From Styela clava (Eukaryota; Chordata; Ascidiacea; Stolidobranchia; Styelidae), in the NCBI RefSeq assembly GCF_964204865.1, contig NC_135257.1:14096151-14160150 (forward strand): 64,000 nt of DNA. The letters are read 5' to 3'. The position numbers and the translations under genes are program-made. The notes beneath the pieces were generated by a model. The model made no database searches. It was not told the origin of the DNA and saw nothing but the letters and a program-made list of their open reading frames with translations. Of this stretch, positions 12,832-26,482 are shown in pieces (position 1 is the stretch's first letter; each line of letters opens with the position of its first letter).

Positions 12832-13925
12832 TTTTCAACAATAAAATTCTAGAACCTAAAGTAGCTGAATCATCTGGGTATGGCATTTTCGTCTAAAAGT
12901 GGCACTGGTGGCAGTGGTGGCACTGGTGGCACGCGAAAGCAAACTAATCGTAGATGACAGGAATCGCATTTATTTTCAACAATAAAATTCTAGAATTTAA
13001 AGTAGCTAAATCATCTCTCTTAAGAGATGATCCATCAACTTATCTTTTTTATTATCTTTGGGCGTTTCAAGTAATATTTATGAGTAGTATTTTACATATT
13101 TTTTTGCAAAACATAAATACCATTTTCTCCTCTCTTTTAACAAGTGAATTAGAACAAAGGTTGCCGTTTTTGCAAAGTAGTCTAATATTATGAGAATTCT
13201 CACTGTAAATGCGTTTTCATAATCTTGTTGATCGCAGAAATCCTTTTAACGCAAAAATATTTTACACTCCAGTTATTTTCATAAACGTCCATTGTAAATA
13301 AGCTCATTATTGTTCAAAAAATATTCATGTCTGCAAGAAGATTTTTGTAATTGCGTTCCTACATGAAATTTCATCTAAATTCACAAATATGTTATCGTAT
13401 TTTAATTTTTTCTTACAAATGCGTAGTCAATTAGAAGAATGCAAACGAAAAAATTGAATCCTAAAATTTGAATCCGTCATTCTGTTGTTGATTATACGCT
13501 GATGAATTTTTTTGCTTTCGTCTGGTATGTAAATTTAATTTAAGTAACAATTGTGCTTTATATATTGACTGCGATGCTTTGCAGTTATCTCTACTGTAGC
13601 ATTACAACTTTAAAAAAATATGGAACTCTAAAAAGCAATTAAAAGTTGAAAGAGAACAACAGAACCTAAACACTAAAAACTAAAAATAACTATTTGCGTG
13701 TTTATGGAGGATGTTATAAATTTTCGATTGACGACTTGAGTCGTTCCAGTCAACGCTGACAGGGAATGTAACAGCTTGACAGAAAAACTTTTTTATCTCA
13801 TTTGTATCTCAAATTCGTTGAAGAAGACATCTGGGTATGGCTTTTTCATCAAAAACTGGAAGTGGTGGCACGCAAAAAATCGTAGATGATAAGAATCGCA
13901 TTTATTTTACAATAATATTCTGACA
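12832..13925 (+). repeat. Dispersed direct repeats with GGCACTGGT minisatellite
   Basis: The segment 'caacaataaaattctaga' plus 'aaagtagct' occurs at about 12836 and again at about 12976. A short G/T-rich minisatellite (units of ggcactggt/ggcagtggt) lies at 12899-12933. A third related piece at about 13829-13925 repeats the 'catctgggtatgg', 'gtggtggcacgc' and 'aatcgtagatga' blocks. Origin unknown. Confidence 0.6.
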
Positions 13926-14346
13926 ATACGGGCGATCACGTTTGCTTGATGGTGTGAATATCGCGAATATACGAAGCTCCCGATCATGTAGTTTTGTGTG
14001 TTTATTTGACAATATTAGTTGTAAGCTTGAGGAAACGTGAAATAAAAAAAATTCTAAACCGTATTTTTGATTGAAAAGTTCTGAGTATAGTTTTGTTATT
14101 ATTTTTCAGACGTCGCAATTATAGGACTTGAAACTACGCATTAGGCATACGCGATGTTATTTGCACAAATTTCTTAAATTGAATTTTAGCAACAATATTT
14201 ATTAGTAAAATCCAAATATTGGACGTTTACGTTATAGTTTATTATTTCTTGATTTGTTATATTTTTGTCATTTGTTTTTACTAAACAATATTTTAATGTT
14301 ACAACATTATATAGAAGTATAACATTTTACATTAACAACAAATACA

Positions 14347-17300
14347 ATGCAAGACCAGAGCTTTTTCAGACCAGTTGATTACGTTGTATTTGGCGTCATG
14401 TTGATAATTTCCCTGGCAATCGGTATATACTACAGTTGGAAAGACAGGAGTACAAAAGACAAGACAAGGAATTACCTTATCGCGGGAAGGTGAGTGAGTG
14501 CAAGTAATATGCCTTACCTATTTGTACTTATATTATTATTGTCTCAGACATATGTATTTGTGATATATAATTGATTGATATTACAAGCTGATATATATAT
14601 TCTCAGTATAGCTCTAGATTGCATTTCATTCAAAACTCGAGACGAGCGAGCTTTGTATGCTGATAAATATGAGGATATGTTCTGGAATATTTGTTTTAAA
14701 ATAATTTTGTTTTGAATATTACGTTTTTTTTTATTGAATAAGTTGGAACATGGTTAGGGAATATGGCGACTTGTGCACGAATACTCTAGCTCTGGTTGAT
14801 TAGAAGCAACATAACCAAACACGGTAGGCGTTGTTTGGCGCATTCTCCGAAGCGGCAAACTCGTGGCGTTTTTCCATGGTTGCGTGCGGCTATGCAATTG
14901 TAATGGATTTGATTCAAGATATATTCAATAATCCAGACTAAATATGTTCAACATGATATGAAGCATAACATCAGAGAACTTTGAATTCTATGTTTCTCTA
15001 GGTTTTGATTTTGATAGAGAGCGCCAAAGATTACTTGTTCTTAGCCAACTGTATGCAAATGTAGACTACTAGAGCCAAAGAAATATTCCATGCAGTCTGT
15101 AGAGCTATTGTAGGTATTTTAATGAAAAGTATAAAAATATATTTCGAAACAGATTCCATGTTTAAAAACAAAATGTTGTTTTGGTTAAAAAAATGGATTA
15201 ATACTAAATACAAACAAAAAGCGTCAAATTACTACAGAAGTATTCGTGTATATGTCAACATTTTGTGAATGGGAGCAAAGTTATCTGGCCGAAATTTCGC
15301 GACTTGCTTTGATCTTCGCTCACAATTCCTACTTCTTTTAACTTTTTATGATAGAGGCCATTGCGAATCCAAAACCAATTGGTCAATGCATGTTAATTGA
15401 AAAATAGAAAGCAGGTCAAAAAGTTAAAATACTTTTATGAAACGAAATCTTTATAGCCCGTTTCCACAAATTATATTATTGGGCATTGCCGCGTAAGTAG
15501 AAACAAATGGAAGCGCAAAGTATCACAATAACAATGATTATTATAAATGCACCTATACATATTCTTACAAATTATGGGTACACTATGTTAAACATGAAAG
15601 ATTTTAGTTATTTGAAACCATTTTGTTACGTGTTTGACCATCAATAATACTATACCCTACATTTTATTGTATAGATTTTATATTAAATATATCAGCTATT
15701 AAATATATTATCTCATTTCCCATCATAGTAACATGAACAGCTGGGCAGCAGGAATGTCACTCAGTTTTACCGTGATCTCACCGACAACAATTCTTGCCAT
15801 TCCCGCTGAGATTTATATTTTTGGCTCTATGTTTATTTGGTGAGTATTGTCCACATTATACTAAAATATAAAATTGGTTTATTTATCGTATTAGAAGATT
15901 GTAAGGTTTCTGGTTCTTTTTAATTTTCTGAAATATTATCTGCAGAATGGTTGTGAGTGACTGTATTTGAAATACATGCTAAACCAACTTGCAACCAATC
16001 AGTGTGTTTCAGAATACACGTATCAGATGAGACTTTCTAGTTGAAAGTGTAAAAAACCTTACCTAAGCTCTTAATTCACATGCATACTAACACGCGCAGT
16101 TTTTCGTATATTCTCTTATCATGGAAAATGGACTCGACATTCATTCTATCCGTTTGAAACGATAACATGAGTTGTTAAATTATCCAGTGTGTAATAATAT
16201 TAGGTTTTTATCAGACACGAAATCGAGCGTCCATACCACAATTAACATAATATGGTATTTTTCTCCATTTTTAAAGGCTCGTGGTGGCCGCATGGATTGT
16301 TGGACTATTTACGATTTCATTGTATATACCACTCTTTTTTCGATTGAATATTACAAGTATATATGAAGTGAGTCAACCTATGTTTACGTCTCCGTTGGGG
16401 GGATTTTAAAGAATATTCTGAAGAGTAATATTTTAGGCTTAAAGTTAGACAGTGGAGTAGACATGCAATTTACCTAGTTTAAGATAAAACAGCGTCTTAT
16501 TTTTGCAAAGTTAACTCGTGACATTTTCAACACCCATAATCCGAGATAAACCACGGTAGCCAATTTGAAGAGCTGTCACATGTACGGTCTAGAAACGGTT
16601 TCATATACATGCATGGATATATATATAGGCACGGAGGGCAGATTAGGAGGAGGGAGGGAGGGCAGAGGGGGAAGAGTTTCAACGAGAAATTTGACTTTTC
16701 CACACATTGCTCTGAAACTTGCCAACTATAGTCGTTTCCCATATTTTTACAATTATATATTTGTTATCAAAGTTATAAATCGTACTATGACATAAACAAA
16801 ATATATTTTGCTAAAATGAAATAAACCCATGATTATAAAACTACAGTATATAAATATGTTTGATTTTTACATACCGATATATATTTTATTCCATTTTGCA
16901 GTACCTCCAGCTGCGCTACAGCTATCCCGTTCGAATTCTTGGAACAATTGCATTCATAGTACAAACGACAATGTATATTGGTGTTATGGTATATACTCCA
17001 GCATTGGCATTTACGCAAGGTATGATGGCAAGGGGCGTGAATTTAGTGATACTAATATTTTAAAAATGGTCGGTAGGGTGTATATTATTTATACCAGTGA
17101 TCTATCATAGTAATGGTTACACTATCAGTACGTTAGATGCTAAACAAAAATAGTTTGGCCACGTATATATCGCACCCTTTTCAATAAGTGCAAATGTATA
17201 GAAATACTTTTTGATTGTCGTTTTTCGTATCATATTTCTTGAAATGTACACTTGTGAAGAATATATTTCTGACACCATTTCATTTTTTTTCATTTGAAAA

Positions 17301-20300
17301 TCAAGTAATTTATTTGAACCATATTTATACAAGACCTATGGAACTTTATTCTTCATAACAGATATATTTCATATACCATAAATCAAATGGGATTGAAATG
17401 TTTCAAACATTCCAAGCTTTGATGCAAAATTTGATAAGAACAACGAGATTGATGACCGCTTTTATAATTTTCCCAATTCAAATAAGACCTAAATTTATGT
17501 TTTATTTTATTGTTAAGTTTCTGGATTCAATTTATGGGCTGCAATATTTACCACGGGCATTGTCTGCACTGCTTACACAACTGTGGTGAGTCCGCATCAC
17601 AGTTTATGTTTATTAGAATTCAACTTTTTTGCAACAACATTTGAAAGCAAATTCCGGCAATTTTCAATATTATTTCGTTTAATACCTATGAATGCGTATA
17701 ATGCAATTCCCTCAGTATTAGATCAGTTTCTAGTATTTTTTTCATTTCGCAATATTGGTATAACAATATTTCAGAAGCAAAGCAGAGATAAACATTTTAC
17801 CTATAGAGTCCTTCTAGGAAAATATTTTGTTTGTGGAAAAATTAAATACAGCGGTGATATTTGTGCTACTTCACTTGGGTAATCAAAATAATACTTCCGC
17901 GGTATCGCCAAATACAAGTGCCAAATAACTATAGCAACTAGCAAATAACTAGCAACTGTTTTCCTGTCTTTAAATCTGAGATTTTGTTTTTCTAATTAGT
18001 GATTGCATACACGGGAGGTTCGAGTTCAAAGATATTAACCTAGAGATCTGAATTATTATACTTCTTGTTTTGAGTAATTCAGGGTGGACTGAAAGCGGTG
18101 ATATGGACAGATGTGTTTCAAGGAGTTGTTATCATGATAATTCAAGTCATTGTTTTGTTTATGAGTGCTAGTTATGTTGGTGGATGGAAAATAGTGTGGG
18201 AAGCAAACTCAAAAACTGATCGATTCAATTTCTTTGAGTAAGTTTACGTTATTGCTTCGAAATTTCATTTTCCCCGTATTACTTCCGCCACCACAATGAC
18301 CGTAGCTTCACTGTCAATTTTCCATGACTACCAATCTTTCGCTAAGACTATTGTTTCCTATTGTAATATAATTTTTCTATTATATTCAAAGTTCGGATTT
18401 CGATCCCCGAACTCGCCATACGGTATGGAGTCTTCTGATCGGCCTAACGATATTATGGTTAAGTATATATGCTACCTCACAATCACAAGCTCAACGATTT
18501 CTTGCTTGCAAAAGTGCAAGAAGTGCCAAGAAGTAAGTATTTTTCTTGTAATATGCCTTTCTTGTTAAGTTGACTTTTTCCCACTTTAGTAACTTTCAAT
18601 AATTTTAGGGGTTAAAACTACAAAAACTAAGTTTTTTCTGTGGTTCAATAACTGCTTCTAATCAGTGGAGTCGATAAATATGCAACGATTTAAATCCAAT
18701 TTAATGCATTGCATTCTATTTTATCAGAGCGATGATCTTTTCTGATGTTGTTATATCGTTTGTTGTATTACTCTCCGTGATGATAGGTTGGGTAACATAC
18801 GCAGCTTTTCACAACTGCGACCCCATTCTGACCAAGCAAGTCACCGCACCGGACCAGGTAACTTCTAGAATAATTTTAAACATTAAAATTATGTTTGAGA
18901 ATTCGTTATCTATTTTTGAAAGAATTGCAAATTGTTTTGGCAAATGACTTGATGACTACAATGGATACAATATAGATTATGCTATTCAGAGCACCACTCA
19001 AGTATATTATATATCCAAGTATGGGATATACATCTTTATTCATTTTGATCGGTTCTGATAGACCGTGAATGATCTATCCGCCTCATGTTCATTCCTCTGC
19101 CAAGGAATTAGTATGCGTTTTCCTCATACTTTAATTATAAGAATTACATATTACATTACATTTATAATCCAGACTTCCTTTAACGTTAAATTCAAAGCAT
19201 TTTCAATAATTGTCTTCATTTAAACTTCTGCATTTTATATCACCAGTTGCTCCCGTTCATGGTGACGAGGGTATTCCAACTTTATCCAGGGCTTTCAGGA
19301 GCATTTTTGGCAGCCGTTTACGCTGGAAGTTTGAGGTACTTAAAGCTTGTATGTAATAAGATGTTGCCTTTTTTTAACCAAATTTTAGACCGTTCTTTAC
19401 GCAAAGTTCATGACTCCATATACCAGTATTTTCAGACGGTGGGGAGCCCAAAAAGTGTCGCGGCTTAAGTTTAAGAACCACTGTCATAGACCATGCTAAG
19501 TGAAACTTGTCATTAGCTATATATTGTATTTGTCATTCTCTATTCAATTAATGTTCAAATGTAGATGTTTGCACGGCTGGAGATATTTATTATTATAAAT
19601 ATTCTTCTTGCTTTAACTTTCTCAAACATTAAAAAAGTTGGCACAAAGCTGATCAATCGATCGTAAACCAAACCGATCTATCCAATTGTCAACTGTTTCA
19701 GCACATTATCTTCGGGAATAAACGCAATGGCTTGCGTAACAACAGAAGATCTTATTCGGCCTTTTGTTAGATGGAGTGATTCCACCATGATTGTTGTTGC
19801 AAAAGGTTTTATTTGTTATATTTTTATCTTTTGGCGCGTGTTTTGTTGTAACAAGGTTTTCGTCGCATCTCTTTTTCACCGAGGTCTTTTTATTGGTCAG
19901 GGATTTAGCGGCATCTGGAATGTTCCATTGGGTTTCGGGGCACCAAAAAAGTTGAAAACACTGATCTACAGAAGTACCTTAACAATAATATCGACGACAG
20001 TTCAAAACTTTTGCAGCAGAAACTTCGTCGCACACGAACTCGAATACACGCATATATTTTGGCGAAGTTGTTATGGGACACGGCATAGCTATAGATTGTT
20101 CCGATAAATTATTACTGTTGCGCAAAGCAATTGCTTTTTTGAGTAAAATATCATCTTAACTAGTCTAATATAAATTTTATTTGCTCTGTAGTTAAAGGGA
20201 ATTTATCAACAGAATTAACACTACGAATGATTTAGTGTTCACATCATGCCGAAAAACCTAATACGACGTCTCCATCATATGGTTGTTCAAGTCATTAGCA

Positions 20301-22769
20301 GTCATGTGTTTGCCTAATATGTTCTAACTCTATCTGTAACAGACCACCCTTTCATTGAATGGTGTGGAAATATTTAGGTGGCAAAATAGCAGCATCTTTG
20401 AATATTTATGCATAATAATTGAAAGTATTTTTTGTGTTGATTAATCAAATCACTAACATTTGATAATGAATTTGCAAAAGTTCCTGAGACAGAAAAGTGT
20501 TGTGCGAGTGTATATGAAAGACACCGATAAACAACCTGTACAAATGAAAATATAACCTTCTACAGTTAGAGCAATTTCTCCGTGTTATTAATCGTGCATT
20601 GATTTTTTCAGCATTAGCTTGCTTCTACGGATTTTGTGGAATTGGATTTGCATGTATGTGTTCTATACTCGGGAATATTCTTCAAACCTCTTTAACATTA
20701 CTAGGAATTCTCGGAGGTCCTACATTGGGGATGTACACTATGGGTGCTGTGTTTCCATTAGCTAACTCTTGGGTATATTTGTCTAACATTAATCACTTTG
20801 ATTTATTTTTTTATTTTTTCAATATGCACCATGTCTTTATGTTTATTTATTACATTTTATTTTTATTCACAAATGCTCAAAGAAAGGTCACTATCTCACC
20901 ACTGGAAATGAGATAATTTTTGGTAGAAAAGTAGGCTGTAGCTCTGAGATATCGATAAACATGGAAATCAAATTATAAGGTTGTCATACCAAAACTAATA
21001 AAGTTTTTGACAATGATTTTTAAGCTCTTGAAGTTAGGTTGACAATCTTTTTTTTTATTCTAGGGTGCTTCTATCGGATTCATTTCAGGTGTGTCATTCT
21101 CGTCATGGATATATGCTGGAAGTCGACATTATCCTCCTCAACTAAAATATTGGAAGCCGAAATATCGATCTACTTCTGAATGTGTATCGGAGAATGAGGT
21201 TGAAAGCACATTTATTAGTATGATCAACACGACAATGAAAATGACAAATACGTCTCCTTTTCTGTCAGAAACGGTTCCGAATACAGCTACTGCATCCATA
21301 CAACCGTATGACGCACCACGTCCTGCTTTGGCTAACCTGTATGATGTATCATATCTCTACTACGCGCCAATTGGTTTAGCAGTGACTTTGGTAGTCGGGC
21401 TTGTCGTCAGTGCTTTAACATGTAAGTACAAGTGACTGAGAAGTCATTAAAATATTTATTTTATTAGGATATCGTCACGCTAATAACCGAATTGCGTAAG
21501 TCATTTTTGGGTTTTTGCATTTCGGATTCTAGCTTAGCGCGTATAAATTTGAATTTACACTACGGTATAGAAAGACGTGCACTTGTGATATTCACTGTCC
21601 GAGTCCAATTCGCCTTGGTTGGCTTTTATATTGGGTACATTGCTGTTTTATTCTTTATATTTAATCTTAGTCTTATTTCGGTGGGTGTGCAGAACGTGTT
21701 ATATTGATGAAATATATATTGTTAAACATAAAAAATAATGTAATTGAAACTGATTAGCTATTTTGGGGATTAGACACTGTATATAATGAGAATTACATTC
21801 GTCTTTGGAATGTTTAGTTTTCAGGACTGGTGCATATAGTAAAGTTGCAAAATTGCGTATGTCCCCAAGTCATAGTCACAGTGTGCCATTATGACGTCAC
21901 TTAACTGCGTCATACAAATTAACTTAAATCCGGCAACGATCAAAAAATTGAACCATGGCAAATTATTGACTCTCAATGGCATAACAATATCATTAGGAAG
22001 TTTTTTACGTTTTTCTCAAAACTGCTAAAAATGACTTACGCAATTCGGTTATTAGTGTGACGATATATAAAGGTAATCATTTTGTTTCAAAGAATATAGC
22101 CAGTTATACATATATATTTTGACTTAATATACATGAATGCAAGGTTAGTCAGGGCATAATTTATTACAAAACTCCTTATTTTAGATGGATATAAAAACTC
22201 TAAGAAAGTAGATTCAAAACTTTTCTTCCCAATATTTGAACATCGTTTAATGAGGTTCATTCTGCCGATGAAAGTGCGAAATGTTCTTTGTTGTGGAATG
22301 CAGCTTGAGGGTATCACCGAAGTAAGTATTGTTGAATATGAATATTCTGATATTGATTTGAAATTTAAAGTTTGTTATGTCACAGTTCTTGGTAGATATT
22401 TTTTTGTTTCACATTTTCTCAAATTAAAACTGCCATATCTTTAGGTGGCTATAAAAGGAACGTTTTAAACACAAAATTTCCGTTTGGGCGTTGGAAAAAT
22501 TTAATTTTAAACTAACGATTGGTAGAGAAATATGTTATGTTCTGATGCTCAGCTGCAGCTTTCAATATATACAACTATCCGCAAAATTGTAGTAAACCAA
22601 CTTTTTCATTTTTCGAAAAGTTACGCACGTTACTAGCATACCGGGTTACTATAAATATTATATTTGCTAATTTTGAAAAGCATTTTTGTAAACATTTTAG
22701 ATGACGTCGCAACATGACAGCTTCGTTGTGAAAGATGAAACTGACGACGACTTAATTGTCAACTCATAA
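14347..22769 (+). CDS. SMCT-like SLC5 sodium/solute symporter, copy 2 (complete)
   Basis: Fourteen coding exons: 14347-14489, 15729-15839, 16277-16367, 16902-17019, 17518-17585, 18083-18237, 18392-18532, 18728-18857, 19247-19335, 19702-19805, 20612-20772, 21064-21421, 22185-22321, 22701-22769. They sum to 1875 bases, 624 residues plus stop, close to the 610-620 usual for SLC5A8/A12. Start at MQDQSFFRPVDYVVFG is the first ATG before TM1. [14 protein letters not shown] (TM5; D187) and [15 protein letters not shown] (T350) keep the sodium-site residues. A TA-flanked MITE sits in the intron after 21421. The tail is acidic (VKDETDDDLIVNS). AATAAA begins 4 bases after the stop, and a hAT-like element starts just after that, so the native 3' UTR may have been displaced. 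Substrate unknown; likely a carboxylate. Confidence 0.95.
21472..22063. mobile_element. TA-flanked MITE with long inverted ends, copy A
   Basis: Starts TCGTCACGCTAATAACCG and ends with its inverted copy. The inverted match runs about 38 bases, and TA flanks both ends, as expected for a Tc1/mariner-type insertion. It lies in the copy 2 intron between 21421 and 22185. It is related to copy B at 47723-48546 and to the partial copy at 30263-30425. It carries no transposase; the 71-codon ORF inside is a shared non-coding-looking segment. Confidence 0.85.
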
Positions 22770-22779
22770 TCAAATAAAT

Positions 22780-23061
22780 CAGGGATGTGCAATCTGCGGC
22801 CCACAAGAAAAAATTTTGCGACCCACGGAAAAGCGCTAATTTTGAATGATTGCATGCGCGCAAAGCGAGTTTTCAATTTACGTGCAAGAAATTCCACTCC
22901 CTTCGAGTCGCAAGAGTCTTAGCTCATCATTTCTGCGAGGATCCCTGATCAATAACAAAAAGAAACAACTTTTGTGCCGACAACTAAATAAAGGTGCGGC
23001 CCTCGGTTTCACTCGGTTATTTGTATCTGGCCCTCCTGTATTTAAAGATTGCACACCCCTG
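22780..23061. mobile_element. hAT-like short element (family 3), unit 1 copy
   Basis: Left end CAGGGATGTGCAATCTGCGG and right end AGATTGCACACCCCTG are inverted relatives. 'gcggcccac' near the left end and 'gcggccctcgg' inside recall hAT subterminal repeats. No clean 8-bp target duplication could be found, so the family assignment rests on the ends only. 282 bases, no transposase. Confidence 0.65.
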
Positions 23062-23484
23062 AAACACGGAACAAGCAATCTTCATCGTTTTTCATATTGA
23101 GTAGTAGAATTCTTCAGTTTTAATAACTACGTATTACTTAATATTTGGTTTATTGCCATCGAATGATAATAAATAAATGAACTGAAAACGCGTACATTGT
23201 ATGTGGAAAACCAGAGATATAGCTGAATGATATTTATATCGTAGCAATTTATTACATTTAATTTACACTTTGTATGAGTACCTTGTATATTTCGATCAAT
23301 AGCCGTTTTGGAGTATCTCTAAGCGTAAGAATACCATCACATTTCAGCAACGAGCTCAGCTTCACCCTGTCAAAATAACCTAATGCATGATAAATTTGAT
23401 GTAACGTGAGCATAATAGTTTGCACTAGTCTTTAATCTGGTTAGTTTGCGCCAATTTACTACCAATTGGCAATAAATTATAGTG

Positions 23485-24357
23485 CAGAGATGGCGAACCT
23501 TTTTCAATGAATGGGTCAAAAATTATAATTTTATCGCGGAACAGAAGAGAGATAGATATTTAATTCACGATTGTATCTATAAGAAACTTCTGAAACAAAT
23601 CTTATAAGCTGGTGTTGGTGTAGTTTTGGGCTTTACTTATGCAGCACTTCTATCAGGGACTTTTCATGGCACTCGGTTTTATGATATTAGAGTACGAAAA
23701 CACGCACATGAATTACCAAAAACGTTTAGAATGATGCGTTAAATTATTTTACGGTTCTAGTGTTTGGAGGTAATTCCACTTTGATAGTGTTATAATTTTC
23801 GATCAGCTTCCAACCACATTAAGCCACTTTTACACTGCCCCATTGTTATATCAGATTTCTAGATTTTTATTTCAAGTCTGAAAGTTTTTGTTTTCACAAC
23901 GGCATTGTAGACGAGAAACTAATAAAATGCAAAGTAGCATCTAGTTCTCGTATAACCACTGAAACAGTCTGCAGATGCACTTCCAAAAAAGACAGGCGTT
24001 GCGAGAGATGAACAGATCAATTGCCTTGTTATGTCATAAACGATGTCAGGCCCAATAGCTGAATAACGGTACACAGCGGTGCATACATGCGTACAAGATT
24101 AGGGGTTTTGAAAATTACCATACCGGCTCCAAAATCAACATTTTGAACATGAGCGATCGCAGCCCTTCCTGACTGTCCAACTGAAGGTACATTATAATAG
24201 TTTAGTTATTGTTAGATTAATTTAAGGCCGGTTTTATCAATTTTTATCACTGATATGTTAGCATTTTTTTATTTTATTCGTGCCTTCGCTTGGCGGGTAA
24301 CAAATAAAACGCGGTGGGTCACTTTGTGACCCGCGGGTCAGTGGTTCGCCATCCCTG
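23485..24357. mobile_element. hAT-like element (family 4), present only in unit 1
   Basis: Ends CAGAGATGGCGAACC and GGTTCGCCATCCCTG are inverted copies with one mismatch. The internal 'gtgacccgcgggtcagtgg' is a typical subterminal block. The equivalent place in unit 2, about 31845, lacks the whole element. Flanks contain 'atagtg' on both sides, so a target duplication is likely but imperfect. About 873 bases, no transposase. Confidence 0.75.
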
Positions 24358-24506
24358 ATAGTGTATTGAAGATAGAATTCCAATATCATTATTATCGCCA
24401 GCACATTTCTCATGTTTGGGCAACCATCTGTTGTGGCGCATTGTGACATCATAGATTGTGACCTAGCCCTAGTATACGTATCCTGAATCTTTATGCATCA
24501 TTGCGC

Positions 24507-24591
24507 TTCGGAAGTATTCGTATCAAGATGACGCACAACCTGAACAACCCTTACCTGGTACCCATACTGTGTTCAGATTGGGTGCCATGCA
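24507..24591. repeat. Short palindromic dispersed repeat, unit 1
   Basis: Shares 'gcacaacctgaac', 'ttacctggtacccatact' and 'tgttcag' with 45253-45370 and, reversed, with 55600-55670. Confidence 0.6.
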
Positions 24592-25361
24592 TTTTATAAT
24601 ATCCATACTGAACGTCTGTGGGCAAACAACGTCTAACTGTAGCCATAAAGAAAAATATAAAATTGCAGGTTTAAAAATATTGCTAATATAGCTATGCCTT
24701 CTGACAAATATAGACGTTCGTATTGTCATTGCATACTTTAATACTCGGGCATCCCCAAAATTGACGACTTATATTTCCTTGTTATTTGAGCTCTGTGTGT
24801 TTTGTTGACCAGTCAAATAGAAAATAAGTTATTCTAGATTTGTCTTTATTAGTTGTCTATCGCTATATCGAAATTACATGGAAGCCCAACTGTTAGTATG
24901 TTGAAAAAATGGTAAAAAAAAGTTTGCGATCAGATTTAATACTCCATAATTAATTTCAGAAAACTTCCGTGCACGTCGACAACACCTAAAAGTACAAAAT
25001 TGATCACGTTTTAACAGAACACATATTTACTCAAAATCATATTTATCTCAACGCTAAGTCTTTCTGTGAGACTTTACAACTGCAGTTTTAACGAGCTATC
25101 TAATATAGATGGCAACGCATAAAAAGTATTTCTCATTTTTTCTAGCAGTTGTGTAGAATACATTAATCTCCCGGAATTAAACTCTTCAGATTTAATGTTA
25201 CAAAACTGTTAAAAGCTGTCGGTCTATGTGAACCGTATCAGCGTTGATATTTTCGCACTTTCACGTAGATATTACATAGCTTAACGATTTAAAATATTGC
25301 CATTAGTGTGAGTTTGTTCACAGTGAATTCTATACAAAAATTTTCATTCTTCAATCTATAG

Positions 25362-26180
25362 CAGTGGTTCTCAACCTGTGGTACGCGTACCACTAGTGGT
25401 CCGCGGAAGATGATCAAGTGGTACGCGAGCAGCTTTAACTTATTGCAACAATTAACTTTTGAGTTAGCCAAAATATGCCGACAACGCTTTATCTTCCATA
25501 CTGTATGTATTCGCTGAACGGCCTGAATGTTTCCCCGATTTCCTATAGTTTACTTCCGTATTCAGCAACAATCGGTAAAAAATGCTTCGTTTTTGTAGTT
25601 TTGCGTGTTATTTGTCAGTTTTCAGTTGCGTTTAAAAAAAAATTGTGAATTAAATATCTTAATTGTCATTATGTCTTCAAAGGAGCATTAATTTAATTGC
25701 TGTAATCAAAAATGAGTCTCGCAAATGCTGCGATAGACTAATCTAAACTAAGCTATCAGTGCCTGTAAGCGGCACATGGTTGATTAATTTTAATAAAAAT
25801 GAGGGTTTCCAAACACGTAAACCAGGTTATAAGCGCCAACACATCAAAACAATCTCGAAATAAGTATAAAAAATTTTGCAATAGTAAAGTATAGGAAGAA
25901 TTTCTCTGGGGTCAAGGGTCGGAGAAACGTCTTATCGGCCAGTCCAGTCTTTAGAGATCGCCCTCGCCTGCTATTGTCCACAAAGGAATCGAGATTGTCA
26001 TGTTTTCGTCCGCCTTGCGAATTAGGTCACTAAGGATGTAGTGCCACATTATAAAATACTCCCATAGCGCGTGTCTTGTGCCATTGTTCTCCGCGCCAAA
26101 AAGGGGGCTCTTTAGTGCTACGCGGCCAGAGTAAAAAACAGTAAAGTGTTACGCGGTTAGTAAAAGGTTGAGAACCACTG
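25362..26180. mobile_element. hAT-like element (family 2), unit 1 copy
   Basis: Ends CAGTGGTTCTCAACC and GGTTGAGAACCACTG are perfect inverted copies. The 8-bp target duplication ATCTATAG is exact at 25354-25361 and 26181-26188. 'Tggtacgcg' occurs repeatedly near both ends. No transposase ORF. 819 bases. Confidence 0.9.
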
Positions 26181-26307
26181 ATCTATAGAAATAATTTCTA
26201 CAAATTTTTGCACCAACGCGGTCTATCTTGAAAGCGATTTTTGTGTATCCAGTATCCACCAACTGAAAATTAAATGATAATAGAGAACAAATCATGAGAA
26301 ATTTTTG

Positions 26308-26313
26308 TTTATT
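26308..26313 (-). terminator. Polyadenylation signal, copy 3
   Basis: AATAAA on the minus strand, about 170 bases past the copy 3 stop codon. The same signal is kept in copy 4. Confidence 0.45.
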
Positions 26314-26482
26314 CGGTAGGATGGTGTATAATAACGACGACGAAGACAGAAAGTTGTTAAAAAATGATAAACACTTCAATGGTATCTTCACTGGATAGCC
26401 ATTAGATTGCCCTCGTGCGGACAAATGTTATTTTCAAAAATTGGAGCAGTCTCTTAGATGCACAGATAGTTTCGTTTAACTT

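Larger units (their letters stand above)
11216..14346. other. Intergenic, repeat-rich, upstream of copy 2
   Basis: No gene recognised. It holds the two direct-repeat groups listed separately (11428-11790 and 12832-13925). The AT-rich stretch 14000-14346 would contain the copy 2 promoter and 5' UTR, but no clear core promoter element could be assigned. Confidence 0.5.
22770..26482. other. Spacer between convergent copies 2 and 3
   Basis: Filled by three hAT-like elements (22780-23061, 23485-24357, 25362-26180) and one short palindromic repeat (24507-24591). The remaining sequence is AT-rich and shows no exon or RNA gene. Confidence 0.6.

Noticed and set aside
19430-20000. hAT-end-like pieces in copy 2 introns ('aagaaccactg', 'ttgaaaacactg')
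   Set aside because: Single ends without a matching partner or target duplication; too degraded to define an element.
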